Assembly: GCF_016900895.1 (NCBI RefSeq)
Contig: NZ_JAFEUN010000019.1
Coordinates: forward strand, 1 to 47,010
Direction of reading: 5' to 3'
DNA length: 47,010 nt
From: Parashewanella hymeniacidonis
GTDB taxonomy: Bacteria > Pseudomonadota > Gammaproteobacteria > Enterobacterales > Shewanellaceae
Every line of letters starts with the position of its first letter. Within the stretch, counting starts at the first letter, position 1. The notes under the pieces were generated by a model. It worked only from the letters and a program-made list of their open reading frames with translations. It did not search any database and was not told where the DNA came from. The position numbers and the translations under genes are program-made. This document shows, piece by piece, positions 1 to 7,570 of the stretch.

Positions 1-122
1 AGGGTTTGATTTTTAATTCATAAATATCGGGGACAACAGCTTGCCTTCTAAGAGGGCAAGCACCAGCCCCCTTACAGGGGGCGAAAGGCAAAGCCACCTT
101 CTAAGAAGGTGGATTCTTTAAC
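1..122 (+). mobile_element. Probable right end of an IS200/IS605-family element
   Basis: Three hairpins lie in a row: 40-60 (10-bp near-perfect palindrome with one G-T pair), 66-82 (GCCCCCT/AGGGGGC, 3-nt loop) and 94-112 (CCACCTTCT/AGAAGGTGG, 1-nt centre). Ten bases after the last hairpin the sequence reads TTTAAC (117-122), and rmlA homology begins at once. A subterminal hairpin followed about 10 nt later by the cleavage site is the right-end geometry of single-strand Y1 transposons, and TTTAAC is the target reported for IS605. No transposase or TnpB reading frame is inside the window; it would lie upstream. The family assignment is inference from structure. In TnpB-bearing relatives this end also forms the 3' part of the omega RNA. 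Confidence 0.55.
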
Positions 123-591
123 TCATCAAGTTAAACAACCACAGCGCTTTGGTGTCGTTGAATTTGACCGTGATGGTAATGTGATTGCTATCGTAGAAAA
201 GCCTGAAAAACCTAAGTCTGATTTTGCTGTTACGGGATTGTACTTTTACGATAATCGGGTCGTCGACTTTGCTAAGCAGTTAACGCCATCTGTCCGTGGA
301 GAACTCGAAATAACGGACATTAACCAAATGTATCTAGAGCAAGACGCTTTAAACGTTGAGTTGCTGGGGCGTGGATTTGCATGGTTAGACACAGGAACGC
401 CTGAAAGTTTGCATGAAGCTTCTTCATTTGTGCAAACAATTGAACATGTGCAAGGGTTAAAGGTGGCTTGCCTAGAAGAAATTGCATGGCGAAATGGTTG
501 GATTAGCGAACAGCATTTATCTCAAATTGCAGACTCAATGCAAACTAATGAATATGGTCAATATTTGAAGCAGTTAGTTACTCATGGTTAA
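109..591 (+). pseudogene. rmlA: rmlA 3' fragment: glucose-1-phosphate thymidylyltransferase, 5' half lost
   Basis: This is the C-terminal half of RmlA/RfbA, which makes dTDP-glucose from glucose-1-phosphate and dTTP, the first step to dTDP-rhamnose for O-antigen or capsule. Family-typical strings are present: [37 protein letters not shown] and [12 protein letters not shown]. The full protein is about 290 residues; only about 155 remain. The N-terminal nucleotide-binding segment (GGxGTRL motif) is absent. The reading frame is open from 52 but homology starts only near 123, immediately after the hairpin-rich IS-like end, so the GTG at 109 lies in foreign DNA and the product is almost certainly non-functional alone. 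The 5' half may lie on the far side of the element, outside the window. Confidence 0.8.
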
Positions 592-677
592 AGCATTTAT
601 GAGTCGTTGGATGCGCTTTTCAATTATGATGTACGTGATTTTTATGATGTTGTAAACTGATAACAAGAATAGACATT

Positions 678-1199
678 TTGAGTAAGATTGCTTATATGAT
701 TTTAAACCCACGTTATCTTAAATTGTTGGTGCTAAATTGGTCTCAGGTTTGTAGGACTGCTCAGCGTTTGTCTATTTCCCTTTCTCGGTTAGAAGATAGT
801 TTTCCTCTAACATTTGAGAGTCTTTCTAATGCTGACGAAGACTTACTTGAACGGCTCGATGCATTTAGAGTTCGTTATGGTGATTTACAAGATAGTCTTG
901 GAGGAAAGATTTTTCGAAGCATTTTGATGGCCGAGGATGAATCACCTCTTAATATGGCTGACATCTTGAATCGTATGGAAAAGCGAGCAATCTTAGACTC
1001 AGCAGACGAATGGAGAAAGTATAGAGATATTCGAAATGCTTTTGCTCATGATTATCCTGATGAAGCGATTCAAAGAGTAAACGCATTAAACCTTGCATTT
1101 CAAACATCTAAATCGATCATTGATATTGCAGAGAATGTTTATCATTATATTTCTAGACAAGGCATTGAATTACAGAGGATTGCCCGTGCGGATAAGTGA
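678..1199 (+). CDS. hepT: HepT-like HEPN ribonuclease toxin
   Basis: All-helical HEPN protein of the nucleotidyltransferase-associated type. The signature RNAFAHDY (residues 119-126) is an exact RX4HXY motif, the RNase active site of HEPN toxins; in studied HepT/MntA systems the Tyr of this motif is the residue AMPylated by the antitoxin. The helical core RLDAFRVRYGDLQDSLG (60-75) and the EWRKYRDIRN stretch are also typical. It overlaps the downstream mntA by 14 nt, as expected of a co-translated toxin-antitoxin pair. The start is uncertain: a TTG at 678 has no clear Shine-Dalgarno, whereas an ATG at 696 is preceded by GAGTAAG at a reasonable distance. It sits between a broken rmlA and a MITE, the sort of junction where defence modules accumulate. 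Confidence 0.8.
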   Translation: MSKIAYMILNPRYLKLLVLNWSQVCRTAQRLSISLSRLEDSFPLTFESLSNADEDLLERLDAFRVRYGDLQDSLGGKIFRSILMAEDESPLNMADILNRMEKRAILDSADEWRKYRDIRNAFAHDYPDEAIQRVNALNLAFQTSKSIIDIAENVYHYISRQGIELQRIARADK

Positions 1200-1482
1200 T
1201 GAAATGGCAAGAAGTATTGTCGATTTAAGCCGGAAATTTTTTACTTCGGATGCATGTGTTTGGTTATTTGGCTCCCGTGCTGATGATGCTAAGAAAGGTG
1301 GTGATATTGATATTATGATTGAAGACAATTCTATTGATAACCCTGTTGAAAAAAAAATAAATTTCAAATTAGCCTTTGAAAATCGATGGGGAGAATTAAA
1401 AATTGATATTCTTATTCATGATACAAATTATCAAGATACGGCAATTCACGAAATAGCAAGACAGGGTATTAGGCTCAGTTAG
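1186..1482 (+). CDS. mntA: MntA-like nucleotidyltransferase antitoxin
   Basis: Minimal nucleotidyltransferase (pol-beta fold, about 98 aa). The catalytic signature GSRADDAKKGGDID gives GSX9DXD, with a third acidic position in KIDIL further on. Family members AMPylate and silence the partner HEPN toxin. I start it at GTG 1186, because AGAGG (1174-1178) lies 7 nt upstream and homologues begin just before this point; the longer in-frame reading back to 1093 runs through hepT without its own ribosome site. The stop TAG (1480-1482) is formed exactly at the boundary of the downstream MITE: TA belongs to the target repeat and G is the first base of the element. Confidence 0.82.
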   Translation: MRISDEMARSIVDLSRKFFTSDACVWLFGSRADDAKKGGDIDIMIEDNSIDNPVEKKINFKLAFENRWGELKIDILIHDTNYQDTAIHEIARQGIRLS

Positions 1483-1778
1483 GAACTGTCCCGAAATAAC
1501 TTCCCGATTTGTTACTGCAAAAAATTGACAATATCAAGGCACGAAGAATGAAGTTTAGTCATTATAAATGAATGATGAGTAACGCAGAGAGTGTCAATTT
1601 TTAGCGTAACCCTTTGGGCTGTGTTTATTTTTTTCTTCTACGGCGTTGTCGCAAGCTAATGTAGAAAAGAAGTAACGACAGTTATGTATGTCGATAATGA
1701 CTACACTGCACTTTCTCCGCCTTGTAGAAGCAAAAAATAAGCGACAGCAAATCAGGGAAGTTATTATGGGACAGTTCC
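1482..1778. mobile_element. 297-bp MITE-like element with 24-bp terminal inverted repeats
   Basis: Ends 1482-1505 and 1755-1778 are inverted repeats matching at 22 of 24 positions and beginning GGAACTGTCCC. TTA flanks both sides (1479-1481 and 1779-1781), which looks like a 3-bp target duplication. Inside is a nested inverted repeat, AAAAATTGACA (1520-1530) with TGTCAATTTTT (1592-1602), extended by GTTAC/GTAAC, and another of the form CTTCTAC/GTAGAAAAG around 1637-1672. There is no credible coding frame. I do not recognise the parent transposase family. It abuts the end of mntA without destroying the stop codon. Confidence 0.65.
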
Positions 1779-1795
1779 TTAGCGTTGTTATATCA

Positions 1796-1827
1796 CTCGT
1801 TACTCATGCTTTTGCAGGAGTAACGAG
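1796..1827. repeat. Strong hairpin between mntA and the outer-membrane protein gene
   Basis: CTCGTTACTC (1796-1805) and GAGTAACGAG (1818-1827) are perfect 10-bp arms. The 12-nt centre can pair further as TGC/GCA around TTTT. It lies between two convergent genes, so it may end transcription, but there is no flanking T-tract. GAGTAACG also occurs at about 1577 inside the neighbouring element, so it may instead be part of a mobile unit. Confidence 0.45.
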
Positions 1828-1866
1828 GTTACAGTCTGAAAACAATCAAGTTGTGATTCAATGCTT

Positions 1867-2412
1867 TTAAAACTTATAGCCAAATACTAGGCCGTAGCTT
1901 GGGCCGTTTACAAACAAGTCACCATTGCTTGTGTCGTAGGCAAGATCACGATAGTACTTAAATTGTAAACCGAGTCGAAATGCTGACATTCTTGGTGCGT
2001 AAGACAGTTCAGCACCTGTATAATAACCAATCGCAGCCTTCTTCCAGCTGTATTTTGCAGCACCTAAAAACAGTTCGCTCGACAGATTATTTGTCCACTG
2101 ATAGCGCCAGTTAACAGGGCGAATGCCAATAGTGGTACCACTACCTGGAAATGCATCATCTCTGTCTAATGGCTTAGCGTATTCAACCACAACGCCCCAT
2201 GCACTGTCTTCTGTAACCCATCGATAAGCACCAATACCTAGATTGATGGCTTTAAAATCATCATTAACTTTTGCTTCTGGCCCAAGTTTTTCACCCACTT
2301 TTAAACTTGATTGAGTTGCAGACAGTGATAACTCAATATCTGTTTTAGCCATCGCAGCGAAGCTGGTACTGACTAACACTAAACTGAGTAAAGTGACGTA
2401 CTTTTTAAACAT
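1867..2412 (-). CDS. Small outer-membrane beta-barrel protein (unassigned family)
   Basis: 181 residues with a clear Sec signal peptide (MFKKYVTLLSLVL, cleavage probably after AMA near residue 22). The remainder shows alternating aromatic/hydrophobic strands (GIGAYRWV, GVVVEYAKPL, WRYQWTNNLSSELFLGAAKYSW, FRLGLQFKYYRDL) and ends in Tyr-Lys-Phe, the C-terminal aromatic signature read by the BAM machinery. Size and strand pattern suit an 8-stranded barrel resembling OmpW or PagL-like proteins, but I see no catalytic motif that would settle a family. It lies 37 bp downstream of the Wzi-like gene on the same strand and may share its transcript, hinting at a cell-surface role. Confidence 0.65.
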   Translation of the reverse strand: MFKKYVTLLSLVLVSTSFAAMAKTDIELSLSATQSSLKVGEKLGPEAKVNDDFKAINLGIGAYRWVTEDSAWGVVVEYAKPLDRDDAFPGSGTTIGIRPVNWRYQWTNNLSSELFLGAAKYSWKKAAIGYYTGAELSYAPRMSAFRLGLQFKYYRDLAYDTSNGDLFVNGPSYGLVFGYKF

Positions 2413-2449
2413 AATATTTTCCGATTTTAATTTGATCTAATGTTGTTAC

Positions 2450-3877
2450 TTACTTCCACTTATAGCTAACTCGTGCCTGCCAGAAGCTTTTTCCTAATTG
2501 GTCGTTACCGAGATAAGCACCCACAGAAATTGTGTTGGTTCGCCACGGAATAAAATACTCTGCGTCAATTTCCCAGCTCTGTTTATAAGTCTCTTTAGCA
2601 GACTCTTTTGGTGTGACTAGCCTTATTTGGGTAATAAGTTTATGCTCGCTGTCAAATCGATATACCCCTTTAATGTAATGCGATTGACCTTCCAATGCAG
2701 TGCCGTTTTCCCTTTGTTGTTGCAATGCCCAATTACCGACCACAAAACCGTCATTCACATAACCATTTTTATAGATGTGATGTGAGTACCAACCGTTTTC
2801 CCAAAAGCTAAACTCATATGTCATTGACAACTTGTTATTAAACAGTTGAGGAAAGAAAAGGCCCGCAGATAAAGCTGGATTACCAAACTGGTAGTTTTTA
2901 CTGTTAGAAGTATCTTCACCTGCTAACTCTGAGTAAAATGAAAATGGAATCTTTGTATCAAAATTAAATTTTGATGTGATTGATGCAATTTGGTTGCCGG
3001 CTTCTTCATCAGTATCTAACTTATCGCCAAATGCATTATCGGCTCCACCAGGATCAACAAAAGCTTTGGCAATGGTTTTAAAGCTTACTTCACGCTCACC
3101 ACCGCCAAATTGTACAACACGATTAACGCCTATCATCCAACCGTCTACGGGTTCAAAGCTAAAGTGGAAGCCTGCCAGTAGTGGCTTCTTTCTGGTGCTG
3201 TATTCACCATTAAAGCGGACAGGCTGAGTGTCCATTTGTGCCAAGAAAAACTCATAATTAAAGTTAGTATCAAAAAACTCTATTGGTAAGTTGTTACTTA
3301 AGCTGACAGACGGCATGGTTTCGGCATTGGTACTGATAACCATACTTTGGCTTTGAAAAGGCGAATACCAATGATCTTTAAATCCAATATCGAGTTGCGC
3401 CCAGCTTGTTCCAACAGACAGCATAGAGCCTGCTAGCGATTTTCGTTGTTGGGTGAGTTCGGTACCCACATAAAAGCCTAACCAATCTTGAGCTTGCCAT
3501 TGAAAGCGGTTACTGAACGAGAAGGTGTTGTCAGTGGTATTGCCTCGCTCGTTGGGAAGGGCGTGCTCTTTTTTTCCACCAACGCTGAGTGTGGTTCGAC
3601 TGTGAGTTAACGCTGCTTTTTTCTTATATGGCATTAACGATCTTGATAGCCGTGCGTACAAATCGGGTTGAGTGAGCTGAATTTTGTCTAAGGCTTGGAA
3701 AACCACGGCCAAGTTATATGGCTTGGTGAGCTGTGGAATATTGGCTAATGTCGCGAGAGATTCAATGTCACTTTCGATTACTGGGTTTGCGCTAATTGGC
3801 AAATACGGGCTTACGCCGCCAGCCCAGCAAGTGCTTGTAAATAATAAACTTGCAGATAAAAATAATGCCGTTTTCAT
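2450..3877 (-). CDS. wzi: Wzi-like capsule assembly outer-membrane protein
   Basis: 475 residues from the ATG at 3877. The open frame continues upstream to 4051, but that part is not protein-like, while residues 1-19 from this ATG form a good signal peptide (MKTALFLSASLLFTSTCWA). The body is a large beta-barrel protein of the capsule assembly Wzi family: the N-terminal segment with NPVIESDIESLATLANIP, then barrel strands such as GFYVGTELTQQ and AQLDIGFKDHWYSPF, and a lysine-ended last strand ARVSYKWK. Wzi anchors exported capsular polysaccharide at the cell surface. Proximity to the rmlA remnant fits the end of a polysaccharide locus. It is divergent from the metallo-hydrolase gene at 4050. 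Confidence 0.78.
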   Translation of the reverse strand: MKTALFLSASLLFTSTCWAGGVSPYLPISANPVIESDIESLATLANIPQLTKPYNLAVVFQALDKIQLTQPDLYARLSRSLMPYKKKAALTHSRTTLSVGGKKEHALPNERGNTTDNTFSFSNRFQWQAQDWLGFYVGTELTQQRKSLAGSMLSVGTSWAQLDIGFKDHWYSPFQSQSMVISTNAETMPSVSLSNNLPIEFFDTNFNYEFFLAQMDTQPVRFNGEYSTRKKPLLAGFHFSFEPVDGWMIGVNRVVQFGGGEREVSFKTIAKAFVDPGGADNAFGDKLDTDEEAGNQIASITSKFNFDTKIPFSFYSELAGEDTSNSKNYQFGNPALSAGLFFPQLFNNKLSMTYEFSFWENGWYSHHIYKNGYVNDGFVVGNWALQQQRENGTALEGQSHYIKGVYRFDSEHKLITQIRLVTPKESAKETYKQSWEIDAEYFIPWRTNTISVGAYLGNDQLGKSFWQARVSYKWK

Positions 3878-3972
3878 ATTGTATTGTATTTGATCCTTAA
3901 TGCGGGGATTATATGGTTTAAATACTTGTAGGCCAAGGTGTTTTCGTTGTTTTTTTATGAGCCTTGTTTGTA

Positions 3973-3995
3973 ATACCAATAACAATAATTGGTAT
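3973..3995. promoter_or_regulatory. Palindrome in the wzi / metallo-hydrolase divergent region
   Basis: ATACCAAT (3973-3980) and ATTGGTAT (3988-3995) are perfect 8-bp arms around a 7-nt spacer. The site lies between two divergent genes, where an operator could act on both, but similar ATACCAAT words are frequent in AT-rich Alteromonadales intergenic DNA. No regulator can be named. Confidence 0.3.
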
Positions 3996-4049
3996 AAATA
4001 GATGACGGCTTGAAACGTTATTAATTGCAGACTTAAAGGGAGATTAACC

Positions 4050-5384
4050 ATGCAAATAATCCACCATGGGGCTAAAGATGGTGTTACGGGCTCTTGCCAT
4101 GAGTTGGTGATTGAACCGGATTACAGCATTCTTATTGATTGCGGATTGTTCCAGGGGGCTGAACAACGAGCGCTCGATATCGATTTTGATTTGTCTAGGG
4201 TTAAGGCATTGGTGGTCACTCATTGTCATATTGATCATGTTGGACGCATTCCTTGGTTATTCGCCGCTGGCTTTAGAGGAAAAATCTATTTAACCCAAGC
4301 CAGTGCTGCACTGTTACCAATCGTTTTAGAAGATGGCATAAAAGTCCATTTTGGCTCTAACAGACTGTTTGATGCTGTTGAAACATTACTTGATAAACGC
4401 ATGGTTGCTGCTCCGTATAATCAATGGCTACAACCTTGCGACAATGTTAATTATCGTATTCGTTTTCAGCCTGCTGGGCATATATTAGGAAGTGCGTTTG
4501 TTGAAGTTGATATGCCTGATGGTACCAGAGGCGTGTTTAGCGGTGATTTAGGTCCCTGTAATACACCATTATTGCCTGATCCCGTTCCGCCTGAATTTGC
4601 CGATTGGTTAGTAATGGAAAGTACTTATGGTCAGAAGGTGCATGATGATATTTCACAACGACGTTTTCGCTTAAAAACCATTATTGAGCGCTCGCTTCGT
4701 GATGGCGGCGTTATTTTAGTCCCCGCTTTTAGCATTGGTCGCACTCAAGAATTGTTGTTTGATTTAGAGCAATTGATTCATGAGTTGGCTGACGATCCTA
4801 TTCATCAAATTCCTATTATTCTGGATTCTCCTATGGCGCAAAAGTTTACGGACAATTACCGTATCTTTAAAAAGTTTTGGGGCCTTGAAGCTAAACAAAA
4901 ACTGCAAAGCGGTCGGCATCCCCTCAATTTTGAACAACTTGTTTGTATAGATTCACATAGTGATCACCAAGCATTGGTGAACCGATTAACTAATAGCGGT
5001 GAGCCTTGCATTGTGATTACTGCTAGCGGCATGGTCAGTGGTGGTCGAATTGTAAACTATATGAAAGCGTTGCTGCCTGATAAAAGAACGGATGTGCTGC
5101 TTGTTGGTTACCAAGCTAAAGGCACACCGGGTAGAGCATTGTTTAAAGATGATGCATTTATTAGATTTGATGAAGATACCGTTAAAAATAATGCTCAGAT
5201 CCACAATTTAGGTGGATATTCTGCTCATGCTGATAAAGATGAATTGATCGGTTTCATTACTAAAGTTAAAGGGTTAACTAAAGTAAGAGTCGTCCATGGT
5301 GAACCTAAGTCTCAGCATAAATTTAAAGAAAACCTATTAAACGTTAATGCTAATTTAGTCGTTGAGGCGGCTTGTGATATTTAG
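4050..5384 (+). CDS. MBL-fold metallo-hydrolase with beta-CASP and RNA-specificity domains
   Basis: 444 residues of the CPSF73-like family of RNA-processing metallo-beta-lactamase proteins. Zinc ligands are readable: H58-x-H60-x-D62-H63 (THCHIDHVGR), H144 (PAGHILGS), D166 (FSGDLGP), then a beta-CASP insert containing ESTYG and the PAFSIGRTQELL motif. The RNA-specificity C-terminus carries GGYSAHADKDEL and VVHGEP histidines. Homologues act as endo- or exoribonucleases, but bacterial members outside RNase J are poorly characterised. The start ATG is well supported by AAAGGGAGAT just upstream. It appears to be a single-gene unit, divergent from wzi and convergent with the peptidase gene. Confidence 0.85.
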   Translation: MQIIHHGAKDGVTGSCHELVIEPDYSILIDCGLFQGAEQRALDIDFDLSRVKALVVTHCHIDHVGRIPWLFAAGFRGKIYLTQASAALLPIVLEDGIKVHFGSNRLFDAVETLLDKRMVAAPYNQWLQPCDNVNYRIRFQPAGHILGSAFVEVDMPDGTRGVFSGDLGPCNTPLLPDPVPPEFADWLVMESTYGQKVHDDISQRRFRLKTIIERSLRDGGVILVPAFSIGRTQELLFDLEQLIHELADDPIHQIPIILDSPMAQKFTDNYRIFKKFWGLEAKQKLQSGRHPLNFEQLVCIDSHSDHQALVNRLTNSGEPCIVITASGMVSGGRIVNYMKALLPDKRTDVLLVGYQAKGTPGRALFKDDAFIRFDEDTVKNNAQIHNLGGYSAHADKDELIGFITKVKGLTKVRVVHGEPKSQHKFKENLLNVNANLVVEAACDI

Positions 5385-5385
5385 A

Positions 5386-5413
5386 CACTGTATAATACGC
5401 TAGACATACAGTG
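5386..5413. terminator. Hairpin between convergent genes
   Basis: CACTGTAT (5386-5393) and ATACAGTG (5406-5413) pair around a 12-nt centre; AGTTTT follows on the plus strand. It lies in the 41-bp gap between the convergent metallo-hydrolase and M28 peptidase genes, so termination is the natural reading. Confidence 0.45.
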
Positions 5414-5425
5414 CCTAGTTTTGAT

Positions 5426-6829
5426 TTACTGCTTATTGTTCGGTCTGAGCTGTGCCTCTGAGTTCGCCATGGCTAATGCAAATTGTGCATAAGCAGCGAC
5501 ATTTTGAGCCAGTTTTTCAGGTACGATTTTATCAATTGTATCATTGGGCGTGTGGTGATAATCAAAGTAGTCGTAGCCTTCCTGACGAAGTGAGGCTACG
5601 GGCACACCTAAAGCTGGAAGCATGGAAACATCAGGGCCTCCGCCTGCTTCGTTATTACCGAGTTCAATATTTCTATTGGTCGTCATTGGCGCTAAATCAG
5701 CATGAACCTGTTGCAGCTGATTTGGGTTTACGTTGACATCAATACGGTAAATCCAACCTGCACCAAAATCAGACTCAGCAGCGATATAATGGTTTTGCAG
5801 TTCTTTAGCGTGAGCTTTTGCGTAAGCTTTTCCGCCCACTAATCCAATTTCTTCTGCGGCGTAAAGTACGACACGAACCGTGCGGTCTGGACGCTGTGGT
5901 AAATCCAAAATGTGCTTACCTGCGGCCATGACGATACCGACGCCTGCGCCGTCATCTAATGCGCCTGTACCTTCATCCCAAGAATCTAAATGTGCACCAA
6001 TAAGTACAATTTCTTCAGGTTTGGTACGGCCTGTCACTTCACCGATAACGTTGTAAGACGTTGCAAAACCTTTATTTTCAGGGTTCATGTTCAATTTCAA
6101 CGTTACGTTGGGATTACGTTTCAACATGAAGTTGAGTTGGTTGGCATCAGGTGCTGAAAGGGCGGCAGCCGGAATTTTGTTAACGCCGTCTTTGTAACGC
6201 ATCATACCTGTATGTGCCATACGGTCATGATCGGTACCGATAGAGCGAACCACAATCGCTATTGCGCCTTTTTCGGCTGCTGCAATTGCACCACGAGAAC
6301 GTCCACCCACACTTTTACCATAACCAGCGCCATTAATTGCACGTTCTGTTTTATGATCGATAAAAACAATTTTACCTTTCACATCAGCAGGGTTGGTTGC
6401 TTTTAATGCCGCTAAGGTATCAAAGCGAACGATCTCAGCTTCTAAGCCATTCACTGGTGTAGCAACACTGCCACCTAATGCGGTGATGACCAGAGGTTGA
6501 GGGTAGGGTGCAGTTACTTCAGCACTTGCTGAACCGCGCTCCCAAATTGGTACTTTTACAGGCTCTTTATATATTTTGTCATAGCCAAGTTGTTTGAACT
6601 TGTTCATTGCCCAATCAACGGCCATGAGGTCTTTGTCGGTTCCTGCCATACGAGGGCCAACTTCAACGGTGAGTGACTCAACTATGTCGTAACCCAGGTT
6701 TGAAGATTTGGCAGCTGCCATTAAAGTATGACTTGCCGAATGCGTTTGGCTTGTGCCCGATGTGCTTTGACAGCCCAATAATGCTGAGCTGATAGCGGCT
6801 GCAAGTATTAAAGTAGGTATTTTTTTCAT
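5426..6829 (-). CDS. M28-family metallopeptidase lipoprotein (PA-domain aminopeptidase)
   Basis: 467 residues. The signal ends in a lipobox (SSALLGC, Cys20), so it is probably membrane-anchored in the envelope. A protease-associated (PA) insert occupies roughly residues 105-245. The M28 catalytic domain has its dizinc ligands in order: H280 (GAHLDSW), D292 (ALDDGAG), E326/E327 (YAAEEIG), D354 (ESDFGAG) and a late His in DYHHTPND. Such enzymes release N-terminal amino acids from peptides; the exact specificity is not readable. A promoter for it must lie in the 99-bp gap downstream of rpsT. Confidence 0.88.
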   Translation of the reverse strand: MKKIPTLILAAAISSALLGCQSTSGTSQTHSASHTLMAAAKSSNLGYDIVESLTVEVGPRMAGTDKDLMAVDWAMNKFKQLGYDKIYKEPVKVPIWERGSASAEVTAPYPQPLVITALGGSVATPVNGLEAEIVRFDTLAALKATNPADVKGKIVFIDHKTERAINGAGYGKSVGGRSRGAIAAAEKGAIAIVVRSIGTDHDRMAHTGMMRYKDGVNKIPAAALSAPDANQLNFMLKRNPNVTLKLNMNPENKGFATSYNVIGEVTGRTKPEEIVLIGAHLDSWDEGTGALDDGAGVGIVMAAGKHILDLPQRPDRTVRVVLYAAEEIGLVGGKAYAKAHAKELQNHYIAAESDFGAGWIYRIDVNVNPNQLQQVHADLAPMTTNRNIELGNNEAGGGPDVSMLPALGVPVASLRQEGYDYFDYHHTPNDTIDKIVPEKLAQNVAAYAQFALAMANSEAQLRPNNKQ

Positions 6830-6883
6830 TGGTAATTATTCAATTGTTATTATTTATAGCTTAAAGGAATGATTTTCAGGCAT

Positions 6884-6910
6884 AAAAAAACCGGCCTGAG
6901 CCGGTTTTTA
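6884..6910. terminator. rpsT terminator
   Basis: AAAAACCGGC (6886-6895) pairs with GCCGGTTTTT (6900-6909) around CTGA. Read on the minus strand, the stem after rpsT is followed by a T-run complementary to the A7 at 6884-6890, a canonical intrinsic terminator. Confidence 0.85.
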
Positions 6911-6928
6911 TTGTATCTTCAACAACAA

Positions 6929-7195
6929 TTAAGCAGCAAGTGCTTTAATTCTTGTGTTAAGACGAGCCTTATGACGGGCAGCCTTATTTTTATGAATCAA
7001 ACCTTTTGTTGCCATACGGTCAACGATAGGTTGAGCAGCATTGAAAGCTTCAGTTGCTGCTGCGTGATCGCCAGCTTTGATAGCAGCGATAACTCTTTTA
7101 AGATAAGTGCGTAGCATAGAGCGACGGCTTGCGTTGTGTTGACGACGCTTTTCAGATTGAACAGCGCGTTTCTTTGCAGACTTGCTATTAGCCAA
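6929..7195 (-). CDS. rpsT: 30S ribosomal protein S20
   Basis: 88 residues, the usual S20 length, beginning [20 protein letters not shown] and rich in Lys/Arg/Ala helices. S20 binds 16S rRNA early in small-subunit assembly. The start codon is TTG (complement of CAA at 7193-7195), preceded on the minus strand by TAGGAGT. A UUG start is also known for Escherichia coli rpsT, where weak initiation is linked to autoregulation, so this start is likely real and functional. Its own terminator follows at 6884-6910. It is divergent from murJ, an arrangement common in gammaproteobacteria. Confidence 0.95.
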   Translation of the reverse strand: MANSKSAKKRAVQSEKRRQHNASRRSMLRTYLKRVIAAIKAGDHAAATEAFNAAQPIVDRMATKGLIHKNKAARHKARLNTRIKALAA

Positions 7196-7570
7196 GGTGC
7201 AACTCCTAAAAACTGGATATTAAGATTTTTTAAAGGTCGAGGAATATGCCCGAAAAACACACCAATGTCAATCAAAATGCAGCGCAGATTAATAAATCTG
7301 TTAGCATTTGGCTTTCTTCAACCTAACTCGTGTAAAATGTGGCGCAATTTTATCAGCTCTCCTGATGAAATGCACCATCTATCCTAAAAAAAGCGGTTGG
7401 TTGAATAAGATAGTTCAAGTATCTTCATTTATTATGTTTATAAAGTTGAGTAAACTTGCTTTTATATAGACGCTTGAAGCCTGCAAACAAGATGATTTGG
7501 TGCTTGAGTGCGCCGTTAACTACTCTTTCTAGGTTTATGACTAGAGAAAATTGCTTTTTTTGGAGTTCTT
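7196..7570. promoter_or_regulatory. Divergent rpsT / murJ intergenic region
   Basis: 375 bp without a credible gene. It must hold the rpsT promoter on the minus strand and the murJ promoter on the plus strand. I could not fix -35/-10 pairs with confidence; AT-rich candidates lie near 7446-7470 for murJ. No strong inverted repeat was seen. Confidence 0.4.

Noticed and set aside
1688-1870. Short plus-strand frame of 60 codons
   Set aside because: It runs through the right end of the MITE and the hairpin, lacks a ribosome site and resembles nothing.
3878-4051. N-terminal extension of the Wzi-like protein
   Set aside because: The signal peptide begins at the ATG at 3877; upstream residues are non-conserved and overlap the divergent gene's start.
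5386-5413. LexA-box-like CTGTAT...ATACAG
   Set aside because: The spacing (12-nt centre) is longer than the LexA palindrome and the site is between convergent gene ends; a terminator hairpin explains it better.
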